A DNA stretch of 64,000 nt from CAYNFR01 sp964396595 (GCA_964396595.1 CAYNFR010000002.1:62001-126000); one strand, 5' to 3'; shown: positions 8,493 to 18,116, numbered from the stretch's first letter. The notes: generated from the letters alone by a model not told the origin. Made by a program: numbers and translations.

Positions 8493-10760
8493 ATGAAGAA
8501 AAAGGAAGTTGGATACAGTTATTTACAAGGGCTCAATGATGTGCAAAGACAGGCAGTCGAGGCTCTCGAAGGCCCTGTGGAGGTAATTGCAGGCCCGGGG
8601 TCAGGAAAGACCAGAGTTCTTACCTATAGAATAGCACATCTTATCAATAGTGGTGTGCCACCGTGGCAAATATTGGCATTGACTTTTACAAACAAAGCAG
8701 CCCGTGAGATGAAAGAGCGTATCGAAGGTGTTGTAGGTAGTCAAGCCAACAAGGTGTGGGCGGGTACATTTCACTCTCTTTTCGGAAGAATTCTACGTGT
8801 AGAAGCACACCACCTCGGCTATCCCAATGATTTCACTATCTATGATACTGATGACACAAAAAATGTGCTTAAAGAAGTCATCAAACAATTAGGCCTCGAT
8901 CCTAAGGTTTATAGTCCTGGCGTATTGCGGGCACGCATTTCTAATGCGAAAAGTAATCTAATAACGCCCAAGGCATATCAAGCTAATGAAGAATTATTAG
9001 CTTATGATCGCATGAGCCGTATGCCTATGGCATATCAAATCTATGAGCTTTATGTAAAGAAATGCCTGCGTTCAGGTGCCATGGACTTCGATGATCTATT
9101 GCTACAAATGTTTAAGCTGTTGTATCAGAATCCCGAGAATGTTAAAGAAAAATATCAGCGTCAGTTTCAGTATGTTATGGTGGATGAGTTTCAAGACACC
9201 AACTTTCTGCAATACGAAATCCTGAAACAATTTGTCAGATATGAAGGAAGTGCAGAAAATCTCTGCATAGTCGGGGATGATGCTCAATCAATTTACTCTT
9301 TCAGAGGGGCAACGATCGAAAATATCTTGCAATTTGAACATGACTTTCCTACAGCTAGAACATTCAAACTTGAGCGAAATTATCGCTCCACACAGCATAT
9401 AGTAGAAGCCGCCAATGGCGTTATTGCCAACAATCAACGCCAAATAAAAAAGAAGATTTGGACAGATAGATCTGGTACTAATAAAATTAAAATCATTAAA
9501 GCCCTCACTGATACTGAAGAAGGGAAGAGAATAGCGGATTTGATCATCGAGCAGAAAAATAGAAACTCTCTTCAGAATAAAGAGATCGCAGTGTTGTATC
9601 GGACTAATGCGCAGTCTAGAGTTTTTGAAGAATATCTTCGTCGATATAATATTCCGTATCGGATTTATGGCGGCCTATCCTTTTATCAGCGCAAAGAGAT
9701 TAAAGACCTTATAACCTATTTAAGACTCACCGTTAATCCTAAAGATAATGAAGCTTTTAAGCGCATTATTAATTACCCTAAGAGAGGTTTTGGAGATCGG
9801 AGTCTAGATATGCTCGTGGAATTCGCTGAGGACAATGATATAAGCATTTTTGAGTCCTTACCGATGACTAATTTGTCCGGTAGAGCCAAGACTATCCTGG
9901 TCGAGTTTTTAAATATGCTGTACAACTTTCGTCAGAAAGCGGAATCGTCCAATGCATACGATACAGCCATGTATATTGCAAAAAAATCGGGCATCATAGA
10001 TGATTTAAAGTCTGACACGAGCATTGAGAATCTGTCTAGACTAGAAAATGTTAATGCCCTATTGGATGGTATTCAGGAATTTGTCGAAGACGATGAACTT
10101 TACCCGGGAGAAGAACAAGTCGATAAATCACTCGCGAAGTATCTACAGAATATCGCACTGATAACGGATATGGATGAGGACAAAACAAACACAGATGTCA
10201 TCACCCTCATGAGCGTACACTCAGCCAAAGGGCTAGAATTCAAGTCTGTTTTTATTGTAGGAATGGAAGAAAACCTCTTTCCTAGCTATATGTCGCTATC
10301 TGATCCAAATCAACTCGATGAAGAAAGGCGACTGTTTTATGTGGCTATCACGCGAGCAGAAGAGTTCTTAACCCTGACTTATGCTAACAGCAGGTATCAA
10401 TATGGCCAGATGCGATTTAATGACGCAAGCCGTTTTTTAGAGGAAATTCCACCAGAGCATGTTGATAGTATTGTTCCCATCAAAGCCACGCCGACATTTG
10501 GAGAGCCTAAAATATTAGGAAGTTTTAAACCTGTGCCGCGAAATCAAGAGATGCCTAAAGTTGACCTTAGCACTTTTGCGCCTGACGATGTAAGTAAGCT
10601 CAAGGTAGGCATGAAAGTGTTACATACTAAGTTTGGTGTAGGCACAATTATGGATATAGATGAACGGAGAGTGGCAACAATACATTTTGATGCAGTACCG
10701 GACAATCCTGATAAACGCATCATGCTACAGTACGCCAAACTTCAGATTCTCGGGGATTAA
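8493..10760 (+). CDS. ATP-dependent 3'-5' DNA helicase, UvrD/PcrA family
   Basis: Superfamily 1A helicase for nucleotide-excision and mismatch repair or removal of stalled complexes. 755 residues from ATG 8493. Walker A GPGSGKT at 34-40, motif Ia LTFTNKAAREM, Walker B VDEFQDTN, motif III DDAQSIYSFRGA, motif V SAKGLEF and motif VI YVAITRA are all present, followed by a C-terminal Tudor-like segment (KVGMKVLHTKFGVGTI) as in PcrA. A GTG at 8478 would add five residues, but ATG with KKKE fits the family better and the putative -7 box overlaps the GTG. Convergent with the next gene. Confidence 0.96.
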   Translation: MKKKEVGYSYLQGLNDVQRQAVEALEGPVEVIAGPGSGKTRVLTYRIAHLINSGVPPWQILALTFTNKAAREMKERIEGVVGSQANKVWAGTFHSLFGRILRVEAHHLGYPNDFTIYDTDDTKNVLKEVIKQLGLDPKVYSPGVLRARISNAKSNLITPKAYQANEELLAYDRMSRMPMAYQIYELYVKKCLRSGAMDFDDLLLQMFKLLYQNPENVKEKYQRQFQYVMVDEFQDTNFLQYEILKQFVRYEGSAENLCIVGDDAQSIYSFRGATIENILQFEHDFPTARTFKLERNYRSTQHIVEAANGVIANNQRQIKKKIWTDRSGTNKIKIIKALTDTEEGKRIADLIIEQKNRNSLQNKEIAVLYRTNAQSRVFEEYLRRYNIPYRIYGGLSFYQRKEIKDLITYLRLTVNPKDNEAFKRIINYPKRGFGDRSLDMLVEFAEDNDISIFESLPMTNLSGRAKTILVEFLNMLYNFRQKAESSNAYDTAMYIAKKSGIIDDLKSDTSIENLSRLENVNALLDGIQEFVEDDELYPGEEQVDKSLAKYLQNIALITDMDEDKTNTDVITLMSVHSAKGLEFKSVFIVGMEENLFPSYMSLSDPNQLDEERRLFYVAITRAEEFLTLTYANSRYQYGQMRFNDASRFLEEIPPEHVDSIVPIKATPTFGEPKILGSFKPVPRNQEMPKVDLSTFAPDDVSKLKVGMKVLHTKFGVGTIMDIDERRVATIHFDAVPDNPDKRIMLQYAKLQILGD

Positions 10761-10773
10761 TAAATTGATCTGA

Positions 10774-11520
10774 TTAGAATTCCAGCTTATTGAAGGTCTC
10801 TTTCCAGGCTTGAGCCATGAGATAGTCTCCCGCAAGAGAAGGATGCACGCCGTCGGGACACCAGTATGAAGTCGGGGCGGATTGTTGTGCTTTGTCAAAA
10901 ACAGATTGATAAGGAATAAAAACGGCACCAAAATCATGAGCCGCTTGACGAGCCACCGCCTGATAAGGTTCAAAGAATCCGATCCATTGGTCTCTTCTTA
11001 TGGACGTACCGTCCAATAATACAAAGGGCTCACCGAGGATTAGTTTAACTTTTGGCAGAGCTGCTTTGGTTTTTGTTAGCAAATCGTTTAGGTCATTACG
11101 ATAGGTATCTACTGTTCCATTGTATCCTAGTCCAAGCGTATGCCAAAAATCATTGACACCGATTAATATACTTAACACGTCTGGGGCAATAGACAAACAG
11201 TCTTCTCCCCAGCGGTCTCGCAACTCAAATACGCGATGACCACTGATTCCACGGTTATAAAACTGTATATTCTTCTCAGGATACTTTCCAAGGAATTCAC
11301 TGATTACGACGCGCGTGTAACCATGTCCCATTCCTAGTGGATTATTTGCGTCTTTTGCTGATTTATTTCGACCAGCATCTGTGATAGAGTCTCCCTGAAA
11401 AAGGACTTTTAGCCCATGTGGGATATTGGGCTGAGGTGATTTTGTCCCAGCCTCCTTATCAATCGAGTTACATGCAGCTGCTAAAGTTGCTATACCGGCT
11501 ATGGCAGTTCTTCTTTTCAT
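10774..11520 (-). CDS. SGNH/GDSL hydrolase lipoprotein
   Basis: Exported esterase or acetylesterase of 248 residues. The N-terminus MKRR...LAAAC is a lipoprotein signal with the lipidated cysteine at residue 17; the KRR start is mildly Tat-like. The block I nucleophile is Ser45 in FQGDSITD, block III is GVNDFW, and the Asp/His pair is in CPDGVHPS near the C-terminus. Related Bacteroidota proteins act on esterified carbohydrates, so polysaccharide deacetylation is possible but not shown. Convergent with uvrD, 13 bp apart. Confidence 0.88.
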   Translation of the reverse strand: MKRRTAIAGIATLAAACNSIDKEAGTKSPQPNIPHGLKVLFQGDSITDAGRNKSAKDANNPLGMGHGYTRVVISEFLGKYPEKNIQFYNRGISGHRVFELRDRWGEDCLSIAPDVLSILIGVNDFWHTLGLGYNGTVDTYRNDLNDLLTKTKAALPKVKLILGEPFVLLDGTSIRRDQWIGFFEPYQAVARQAAHDFGAVFIPYQSVFDKAQQSAPTSYWCPDGVHPSLAGDYLMAQAWKETFNKLEF

Positions 11521-11577
11521 GATCTGAATATCTTCAAGATCACAATGTAAGAAATGAAGATTAAAATAAGAGACCTC

Positions 11578-12351
11578 TTACTTACTAGCGATAAAAAATA
11601 GATCAAGACATCTCTCATCTGCTTCACGCAAAAAGAAATCTTCCTGCGTGATCTGTTCCACTAGTGCATTATTGTTTTTATGTAAGTTCTTGCGGTTGAT
11701 ACGATTCATCACATCAAATGGGATCTGTAACAACACCCTGGGAAGACGCCATTGAAGATTGAGAAAGTCCCATTTTGTAAGTCTTTCTACCGACTTTTTG
11801 TTGTCTTCGTAATAACGCATCACCATTTCTGAACCATAGACACCTCGTGTATCCACTTCAAATTCTACCTTAGCCATCAACTCTTCAAGCTCTTGAATCG
11901 TGTATTCACGTATGTGCCAAGGGTTACGACTGAGTGTGGTCAGTCTATTGGGAGTGGTAAGAATCAATTTTCCCCCTGGTCTCAATACACGATATATTTC
12001 TTTGAGAAATGCCTTGTCCTCTTGAATATGCTCTAACACTTGAAAGCATATAACATAATCAAAGCTATCATTATCGATACCTACAATGGGTGGTATCGTC
12101 ATCTGAATAAACTCAATATTATCACTTACTTCGGCGACATTGAGCGCACACTTAAATTTGTCGATAGTGACAAATCGCTTGGTGAGTGGGGCAACCTTTT
12201 CGACACCATATCCGCTGCCGGTGCCTATTTCTAGCACCTCGCCTCCGATCATTGGCGCGCACAATGTATAAGCAGCAAGACATCGCTGATAAACATAATT
12301 GTCCGCTTTAATATCATCTGTCACACGTTCGGCTGTTTGTAATAATGCCAT
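11578..12351 (-). CDS. Class I SAM-dependent methyltransferase
   Basis: 257 residues from the preferred start at 12351 (MALLQTAERV). Motif I is EIGTGSGYG; an acidic residue for the SAM ribose follows in FVTIDK; motif post-I/IV is FDYVICFQVLEHI and motif VI is LRPGGKLILTTPN. A longer frame reaches 12414, but the extra 21 residues are unlike the family, whose members start at MALLQ. The substrate is unknown; the fold is like UbiE/Coq5 or small-molecule methyltransferases. Same strand as the SGNH lipoprotein gene, with a 57-bp gap. Confidence 0.85.
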   Translation of the reverse strand: MALLQTAERVTDDIKADNYVYQRCLAAYTLCAPMIGGEVLEIGTGSGYGVEKVAPLTKRFVTIDKFKCALNVAEVSDNIEFIQMTIPPIVGIDNDSFDYVICFQVLEHIQEDKAFLKEIYRVLRPGGKLILTTPNRLTTLSRNPWHIREYTIQELEELMAKVEFEVDTRGVYGSEMVMRYYEDNKKSVERLTKWDFLNLQWRLPRVLLQIPFDVMNRINRKNLHKNNNALVEQITQEDFFLREADERCLDLFFIASK

Positions 12352-12527
12352 TAGTACGTAGTTTAAAAATAGTGCAAGATATAGCCTTTTTAAATGAGAT
12401 TTTACATAAGACATTGTTGTTATACATTGACGTTGAGGACATTTTATCGAAAATAATGATCGATCGATAGATTAGAGTGGGTGTATAGCGGTTACAGATA
12501 TTATCTTGGCTGGCGCCAATTTTGCCA

Positions 12528-13025
12528 ATGGAAATTTATAAGTTCAGAATACGCAAGAAGTTGTTTTCGCTTAGCAATCAATACTTGATTTATGATGATC
12601 AGGATAACATGCAGTTCAGGGCGAAGGGATCGTTATTTACTATTAGAAAAAGACTTAAGGTATATGATCTGGAAGATCAAGTGATCGCCGAGATAATTTC
12701 CGAATTTAATCTCTTTAAGCCTAAGTATCGTATTATTCTATCGGACAATGAATACCGACTCGTGAGCTCTTGGAATCTACGAGAGAGAATTATCGCTGAT
12801 AGTCAGTGGGGCGGCGACGCTTTTATTATTCAGAGTAACTTACTTCACACAGAGTTTACATTTAGGAGAGCAGAAGATGAATTTGCATTTCTTTCGAAGC
12901 GTATCTTTCAACTAGAGCGAGAGTATGGACTTGCTGTTAAGAGCTCGGAAAATCTTGCATTAGTCTTATCTAGTGTTCTTGTGCTAGATTTAGTAAAGAC
13001 TCAAAAAAAACAAAGCGGAGCTTAA
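12528..13025 (+). CDS. LURP-one-related (YxjI/Tubby-like) family protein
   Basis: 165 residues from ATG 12528 (an in-frame TTG two codons earlier is less likely). The repeated pattern of short beta strands, beginning YKFRIRKK..FSLSNQYLIYD and including FRAKGSLFTIRKRLKVYD, matches the 12-strand tubby-like barrel of LURP-one-related proteins. In bacteria their role is not settled; phospholipid scramblase-like or membrane association has been proposed. No signal peptide. Convergent with obg, 13 bp apart. Confidence 0.75.
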   Translation: MEIYKFRIRKKLFSLSNQYLIYDDQDNMQFRAKGSLFTIRKRLKVYDLEDQVIAEIISEFNLFKPKYRIILSDNEYRLVSSWNLRERIIADSQWGGDAFIIQSNLLHTEFTFRRAEDEFAFLSKRIFQLEREYGLAVKSSENLALVLSSVLVLDLVKTQKKQSGA

Positions 13026-13038
13026 CTATACAAAAACA

Positions 13039-14037
13039 CTAAGGAGCCGCTTCGATGGTCCTAACTATTAGGTCTTTGAGTTTATCAATACCTTCACCTG
13101 TTACGGCCGAAAAGAAACAGAATTCTATGTCATTCGGAATTTCAGTGAGCAGCATCTGCTTAAGTTCTTCATCAACTAGATCTGCTTTAGATATCCCGAG
13201 GATGCGCGGCTTGTGAATCAATTCGGGATTATACAAACGCAATTCGTTGAGCAAGATATCATATTGCTTTGTGATATTTTCTGCATCGGCGGGCACCAAA
13301 AATAATAGTACCGCATTACGTTCGATATGTCGAAGGAATCGTAAACCCAGCCCTTTGCCCTCATGGGCACGCTCGATGATTCCAGGAATATCTGCCATAA
13401 TGAAGGATCGATTATCCCGATAAGCAACAAAACCAAGATTGGGGACTATGGTCGTGAATGGATAGGCGGCTATTTCTGGTTTAGCTGCACTCACTACGCT
13501 GAGCAGGGTCGATTTGCCTGCATTGGGGAATCCTACTAGGCCAACATCCGCCAGCAGCTTTAATTCAAGAATTTTCCATTCTTCTTTACCGGGGATTCCC
13601 GGTTGGGCATAATGCGGCGCTTGATTAGTAGGACTACGGAAGTGCCAGTTGCCAAGGCCTCCTTTACCTCCATCGAGTAGCACTCTACTCTCCCCGTCTT
13701 CTGTGATTTCAAATAGAACTTCTCCAGTTTCCGCATCTTTTGCAACAGTACCTAGTGGCACTTCGAGGATTTCATCTTTACCAGAAGCGCCTGTCATGCG
13801 CTGTCCGGAACCACCTATTCCATCTTCTGCAGAAATATGTTTTCTATATTTGAGATGTAGAAGCGTCCATAGTTGCGCATTGCCTTTGACAATAATATGC
13901 CCTCCTTTACCACCGTCTCCTCCATCTGGGCCACCGCGCGCATTAGATCGGTCTCTCAAGAAATGACTACTGCCTCGACCTCCTGAGCCGGATCGGCAGC
14001 ATATTTTTACATAATCAACGAAGTTTTGTTCTGCCAC
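13039..14037 (-). CDS. obg: GTPase Obg/CgtA
   Basis: Essential ribosome-associated GTPase in 50S maturation and stress signalling. 332 residues: glycine-rich Obg fold (1-157) then the G domain with G1 GFPNAGKST at 169-177, G3 DIPGIIE and G4 SKAD. The C-terminal OCT domain present in some Obg proteins is absent, as is common outside Firmicutes. One base separates its start from the adk stop on the same strand, so the two are co-transcribed, a familiar arrangement in Bacteroidota. Confidence 0.97.
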   Translation of the reverse strand: MAEQNFVDYVKICCRSGSGGRGSSHFLRDRSNARGGPDGGDGGKGGHIIVKGNAQLWTLLHLKYRKHISAEDGIGGSGQRMTGASGKDEILEVPLGTVAKDAETGEVLFEITEDGESRVLLDGGKGGLGNWHFRSPTNQAPHYAQPGIPGKEEWKILELKLLADVGLVGFPNAGKSTLLSVVSAAKPEIAAYPFTTIVPNLGFVAYRDNRSFIMADIPGIIERAHEGKGLGLRFLRHIERNAVLLFLVPADAENITKQYDILLNELRLYNPELIHKPRILGISKADLVDEELKQMLLTEIPNDIEFCFFSAVTGEGIDKLKDLIVRTIEAAP

Positions 14038-14038
14038 T

Positions 14039-14629
14039 TTAGATATGTTTATCTATCAGGGCAATCAGCCTATCCTGAATTTCGGAGATCTCACCCATTC
14101 CGACGACACTAGAAGCAAGACCTTTGGTGTCATAGTAGTCATACACCGGTGAAGTTTCTTGTTTATAAACAGAGATACGGTTTCTGATAACCTGGTCATT
14201 GGCATCGTCGGCCCTTCCTGAGGATTTCCCTCGTTCCAATAATCTTTTGACGATTTCTTCTTCATCCACTACCAGCGATATCAATTGAATCATCTTATCC
14301 CCTCTGGTAGCAAGGAGTGAGTCAAGTGCCTCAGCTTGCGCAATCGTCCGGGGGAACCCGTCCAGCAAATATCCGACGACATCCTGGCTGCTTTCTATTT
14401 TAGCATTAAGCATTCTGATGGTTATGGCGTCCGGCACTAATTGACCCTTGTCCATAAAAGCACGGGCTTCTTGCCCCAATGGTGTATTATTGCTGAGCTC
14501 ATATCTGAATAAATCACCCGTGGAAATTTGTAGGAGGCCGTACTTATTCTCAAGCATTTTGGCCTGAGTACCCTTGCCTGAGCCCGGAGGGCCGAATAAA
14601 ATGATGACTTTTTTACCTTCGTTTTTCAT
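14039..14629 (-). CDS. adk: Adenylate kinase
   Basis: Interconverts AMP + ATP and 2 ADP. 196 residues from ATG 14629 (MKNEGKK), the start that gives normal family spacing to the P-loop GPPGSGKGTQ. AMP-binding residues lie in STGDLFR and LDGFPRT. The LID region is short (RGKSSGRADD) and has no zinc-binding cysteines. In-frame ATGs at 14668 and 14686 would add an amphipathic leader of 13-19 residues (rich in Trp, Leu, Lys); such a leader is not typical and I consider it untranslated, but it cannot be excluded. Confidence 0.95.
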   Translation of the reverse strand: MKNEGKKVIILFGPPGSGKGTQAKMLENKYGLLQISTGDLFRYELSNNTPLGQEARAFMDKGQLVPDAITIRMLNAKIESSQDVVGYLLDGFPRTIAQAEALDSLLATRGDKMIQLISLVVDEEEIVKRLLERGKSSGRADDANDQVIRNRISVYKQETSPVYDYYDTKGLASSVVGMGEISEIQDRLIALIDKHI

Positions 14630-14692
14630 CTGTAACCACTTGAATAATTTTTCTATCCAGTTAAACATATCATTTATTTGAGGCAAGCTTGA

Positions 14693-15181
14693 TTAAAACT
14701 TACTCACATTGACTAATTTATAAATTTTAGACCGCCAATATACGGAACTCAATATATTCTCTTTGATTACACCTCTACTTGTTGTACTATGAATGACCCA
14801 CAAAGCTTCGGTTTCGCTAGATATCACTATTGAAACATGAAAGACCTTTCCATCCTTTTTAAAAAAAATAAGGTCTCCGGGTTTTGCTTGTGCTAGTTTG
14901 ACCTCTACACCTTTATTTGCTAATTCATAACTGGGGCCACATAGTTTAAAGCCACTAGCGGCATAAACCGTGCAAACGAGGCCACTACAGTCGAAATGAT
15001 TGGGCCCTTTTCCGGCATACTTGTATTTAGCACCGAGATATTTGTTAGCCTCTGTGACTACTATGTCACGATATGCTTCTCTGGACTCTTTAGGAATGGG
15101 CTGTTGATTGCCAGAATAAGGATCAGTCTGCCGTATAAATTCCGTGGACTTGCACGAAAAAATAATAGAAATAACAAGCAA
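14693..15181 (-). CDS. NlpC/P60 family lipoprotein, cell-wall peptidase
   Basis: Probable D-glutamyl endopeptidase acting on peptidoglycan stem peptides outside the cytoplasm. The catalytic Cys is in HFDCSGLV, the His in FHVSIV, and a third polar residue follows in the HSTTSRGV region. The N-terminus ends in IIFSC, a lipobox. The start is uncertain: the only conventional candidate is TTG at 15181, which leaves a short signal with no basic residue. The frame stays open back to the rplY stop, where a rare ATC start would give a better basic n-region. Lies between rplY and adk on the same strand. Confidence 0.85.
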   Translation of the reverse strand: MLVISIIFSCKSTEFIRQTDPYSGNQQPIPKESREAYRDIVVTEANKYLGAKYKYAGKGPNHFDCSGLVCTVYAASGFKLCGPSYELANKGVEVKLAQAKPGDLIFFKKDGKVFHVSIVISSETEALWVIHSTTSRGVIKENILSSVYWRSKIYKLVNVSKF

Positions 15182-15241
15182 TGTCGCTGTGACGAAGCAA
15201 AACCTGTGTCGTTCTGAAAATGAGAGATAGATCGCGAGGTA

Positions 15242-15841
15242 TTATTTCTTTTTCTTACCTTCTTCCTTCTTCGCTGCAGCAGCGGCACTTTTCAGCGCTC
15301 TTGGAATGTCTATTGTTGCCACAGGTATACTCGGATTAACCATGCATTCTACACCCTGAGGGAAAGCGATATCTCTTACGCGAGCAGATTGTCCGAGCTC
15401 AAGACTAGAAATGCTTAATTCAAGATGATCGATAATATTTTCCGGAGAAACTTTGATTTTAATTTTTCTCAAGGACTGAATCAATTTACCTCCGGCTTTA
15501 ACACCGGGGGATGTACCTGTAAATTTGACAGGAACCTCGATATTAACTTTCTGACCATCTACGATTTCTAAGAAATCTAGGTGTTCTATCTTGTCGGTTA
15601 TAGGATTAAATTTCACTTCCTTTAAAATGGTCTTGTATGTTTTACCGTCACAAGCTATTTCTGCCAGTTTAAATTGAGGAGTGTATATTAATGATTTTAC
15701 TTGACTAGGTGTAGTAGAAATGGTATTCACACCATTTTTGCCATAAATCACAGCGGGTATTTTATTTTCTTTTCGAAGATTCTTAGCTGCTGTTTTGCCT
15801 GTAGCAATTCTTGTTTCTGCGAGTATTTGAACGTGTTGCAT
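15242..15841 (-). CDS. rplY: 50S ribosomal protein L25 (CTC form)
   Basis: 5S rRNA-binding ribosomal protein with the extra C-terminal domain of the general-stress form. 199 residues from ATG 15841 (MQHVQILAETR). The N-terminal L25 domain (AVIYGKNG, LKEVKFNPITDKIEHLDFLEI) is followed by the beta domain and a lysine-rich tail. A longer frame to 15880 is ruled out because a TAnnTTTG box sits at 15878-15885, so transcription begins inside that extension. Confidence 0.95.
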   Translation of the reverse strand: MQHVQILAETRIATGKTAAKNLRKENKIPAVIYGKNGVNTISTTPSQVKSLIYTPQFKLAEIACDGKTYKTILKEVKFNPITDKIEHLDFLEIVDGQKVNIEVPVKFTGTSPGVKAGGKLIQSLRKIKIKVSPENIIDHLELSISSLELGQSARVRDIAFPQGVECMVNPSIPVATIDIPRALKSAAAAAKKEEGKKKK

Positions 15842-15877
15842 AAGCTTAGGATTCCTTGTCGTGTTATAAAAAGAGCG

Positions 15878-15885
15878 CAAAGATA
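15878..15885 (-). promoter_or_regulatory. -7 box of rplY promoter
   Basis: TATCTTTG on the minus strand, followed by C as usual, 36 bases before the rplY start. It settles the rplY start at 15841. Confidence 0.65.
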
Positions 15886-15979
15886 TGTTTTTTTACGTTA
15901 TGAGTTCAATGCCTCTTCAATAGTTTTTTCAATAATATGACGAGCTTACAGACTTATGGATCTCAGGGCGGGATAAGTG

Positions 15980-17053
15980 TTAAGTGACTTCTTGTCCTGA
16001 CTTCATTTTTTCGGAATTTTCAACAAGTTGAAGTGCTTCAATAATTTCATCAAGCTGTCCTTCTACGACTCTATCAAGACTGTATAATGTCAGATTTATA
16101 CGATGATCGGTGAGTCTGTTTTGTGGATAATTGTATGTCCTGATTTTATCTGATCTATCTCCTGTTCCTACTAATGACCGCCTAGCTTGCGTCTGATCAC
16201 CTTCGTTTTTGAGTCGTTGGGCTTCCTTAATTTTGGCGTAAAGCCGTTGCATTGCGATTTCTCGGTTTTTGTGTTGGCTTCTGGAGTCTGTACTTTCGGC
16301 TACGATTCCGGTAGGGAGGTGTGTGAATCTCACGCCAGATTCAGTTTTGTTGACATGTTGACCACCTGCGCCACTTGCTCTGAAAGTATCTGTTCGAAGT
16401 TCATCTTTTCGGATATCAATTTCTTCTTCTTCAAATATTGGCAGAACAACCACAGTAGCGGCAGAGGTATGAACACGACCTTGAGATTCTGTCTTTGGAA
16501 CACGCTGGACGCGATGGGCTCCAGATTCAAACTTGAGTTTTCCATAAACATTGTCGCCATAGACCTCCAATACCACTTTATTATACCCTCCTACTGTGCC
16601 GGGATTTTCGTCAATTACTTCGTATTTCCACCCTTTAGCATCAAAGTATTTGGAATACATTCTGAATAGATCACCGGCAAAAATACTCGCTTCGTCACCA
16701 CCTGTACCTGAACGAATTTCGAATACAACGTCTTTGCTATCCTCGGGATCTTTGGGAAGCAGCAATATTTTTATTTGTTCTTCTAAAGATTCTACTTGAT
16801 CAGTAAGCGAGGCTAACTCATGAGAGGCCATTTCACGCATTTCCGGATCAGTGTCCTTGAGCATTTCCTTGGAAGAGGCAATATTCTCAAGGACATTTTT
16901 ATACTCGTGGTATATGGCGACTATCTCCGTGAGATCTTTATAGTCCTTATTTAGTCTTGTGTATTGCTTGAGATCGCTTATAATCTCTGGGTCGGAAAGT
17001 TTTTCCTCAATATCTAGGTAGCGAGCATAAATGGCTTCTAACTTATCAATCAT
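15980..17053 (-). CDS. prfA: Peptide chain release factor 1
   Basis: Terminates translation at UAA and UAG. 357 residues. The stop-reading tripeptide PKT fits the PxT of RF1 at 186-188 and distinguishes it from RF2 (SPF). The peptidyl-tRNA hydrolysis motif GGQ is at 230-232, whose Gln is normally methylated; no prmC gene is adjacent. The gene lies 38 bp downstream of the anti-sigma-like gene on the same strand. Confidence 0.97.
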   Translation of the reverse strand: MIDKLEAIYARYLDIEEKLSDPEIISDLKQYTRLNKDYKDLTEIVAIYHEYKNVLENIASSKEMLKDTDPEMREMASHELASLTDQVESLEEQIKILLLPKDPEDSKDVVFEIRSGTGGDEASIFAGDLFRMYSKYFDAKGWKYEVIDENPGTVGGYNKVVLEVYGDNVYGKLKFESGAHRVQRVPKTESQGRVHTSAATVVVLPIFEEEEIDIRKDELRTDTFRASGAGGQHVNKTESGVRFTHLPTGIVAESTDSRSQHKNREIAMQRLYAKIKEAQRLKNEGDQTQARRSLVGTGDRSDKIRTYNYPQNRLTDHRINLTLYSLDRVVEGQLDEIIEALQLVENSEKMKSGQEVT

Positions 17054-17091
17054 AAGTTGTTATCGGTAATTAATGGGTATAGGAAAAGGAG

Positions 17092-17358
17092 CTAGAGAAT
17101 TTTACTGCGAATATCTTCAATTAGAGAAGTAGGCACGTCTGGTCTCTTGACATGACTCTTGACGAAATCTCTAAAATTTTTCTCTTTGATAAATATTTGA
17201 CAACATTCTTTATCTTGATTGACGATCTGCATGAGACATTCCTTACTTTCTTCTGTAAGCCTGTTATCGAGATAAAGGTCTACTTGCTGGGAAAAGTAAT
17301 TAATTAGGTGTTGTTTTTTCATCTGTCGCGCCTTTTCAAGATTCGCTTCGTTTGTCAA
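17092..17358 (-). CDS. Short cytoplasmic anti-sigma-factor-like protein
   Basis: 88 residues, all soluble, no membrane segment. The layout (helix, acidic linker, a paired-cysteine region, then a basic helix before a C-terminal SLIEDIRSKI) matches the small anti-sigma proteins encoded directly after ECF sigma genes in Bacteroidota. The zinc anti-sigma signature His-x3-Cys-x2-Cys is degenerate: only adjacent cysteines in KECCQ remain and the His is replaced. It would bind and restrain the sigma factor encoded 55 bp upstream; this role is inferred from position and layout. Confidence 0.65.
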   Translation of the reverse strand: MTNEANLEKARQMKKQHLINYFSQQVDLYLDNRLTEESKECLMQIVNQDKECCQIFIKEKNFRDFVKSHVKRPDVPTSLIEDIRSKIL

Positions 17359-17413
17359 AGTTAAAAAACTTTCACGGTTATATGCAATTAGCTTTATTCA
17401 CTTAGACTTGACA

Positions 17414-18097
17414 CTAGCCAGTATGGTCATTTTCGTCTGATTTCTGCGTCTTATTTTTTTCACCACGTACATCTTTATAGCCCTTTGATTCTGCATAGTT
17501 CTTGAGATTATCTTTCAAGAGGTTTCTAGCCCTGAATAGTCTGGAACGAACAGTGCCTATGGGAACATCAATAATCTTAGCGATTTCTTCATAACTAAAA
17601 CCTTCGATATCGCACAGCAGAACGACAGTTCGAAAGTCAATCGGCAATGCATTGATAGCGATAGTCACTTCATCTCCCATCATATGGTCAAACAACTCTT
17701 CCCTGAGATCGAGATACCCGGGTAGTACAGAGTCCTCGCTATCGTGATAACTTACGATATCTTCAAAATCAACCTTGGTCGGTCTTTTACTTTTCTTGCG
17801 ATACTCGTTGATATAGGCGTTTTTGAGGATTTTGAACAGCCATGCTTTGGCATTAGTACCCTCGTCATATTTATCGATGAACCGGAACGCCTTGAGATAT
17901 GTCTCTTGGACTAAGTCATTGGCAAGTTCTTCGTCGTAAGCTAAATGAAATGCAAAAGTCTTCAACGCATTGATATGCGGCATAAACTCTTCATCAAACA
18001 ACCTATAATCTTTTGCGCTTTTATCAGCCACAGCGACAATTTGAGGCAAAAATAGAGTTTCCCGAAGACTTGATCGGTTTTCATCCACAGATATCAC
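17414..18097 (-). CDS. ECF-type RNA polymerase sigma factor
   Basis: 227 residues. Region 2 (about 35-105) includes the core-binding/-10 block DLVQETYLKAFRF and AWLFKILKNAYINEYRK; region 4 (about 145-205) has the helix-turn-helix FSYEEIAKIIDVPIGTVRSRLFRAR. The C-terminal 20 residues are charged and probably disordered. It lies between recX and the anti-sigma-like gene on the same strand, with 19 bp to recX, so the three are probably one transcript. The regulon and signal cannot be read from this window. Confidence 0.93.
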   Translation of the reverse strand: MISVDENRSSLRETLFLPQIVAVADKSAKDYRLFDEEFMPHINALKTFAFHLAYDEELANDLVQETYLKAFRFIDKYDEGTNAKAWLFKILKNAYINEYRKKSKRPTKVDFEDIVSYHDSEDSVLPGYLDLREELFDHMMGDEVTIAINALPIDFRTVVLLCDIEGFSYEEIAKIIDVPIGTVRSRLFRARNLLKDNLKNYAESKGYKDVRGEKNKTQKSDENDHTG

Positions 18098-18116
18098 TGA
18101 ATGGACTTTTCATCCA

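Noticed and set aside
16187..16669. 160-codon open frame antisense to prfA
   Set aside because: prfA is intact and conserved on the other strand; the antisense peptide is Cys/Phe-rich with no domain.
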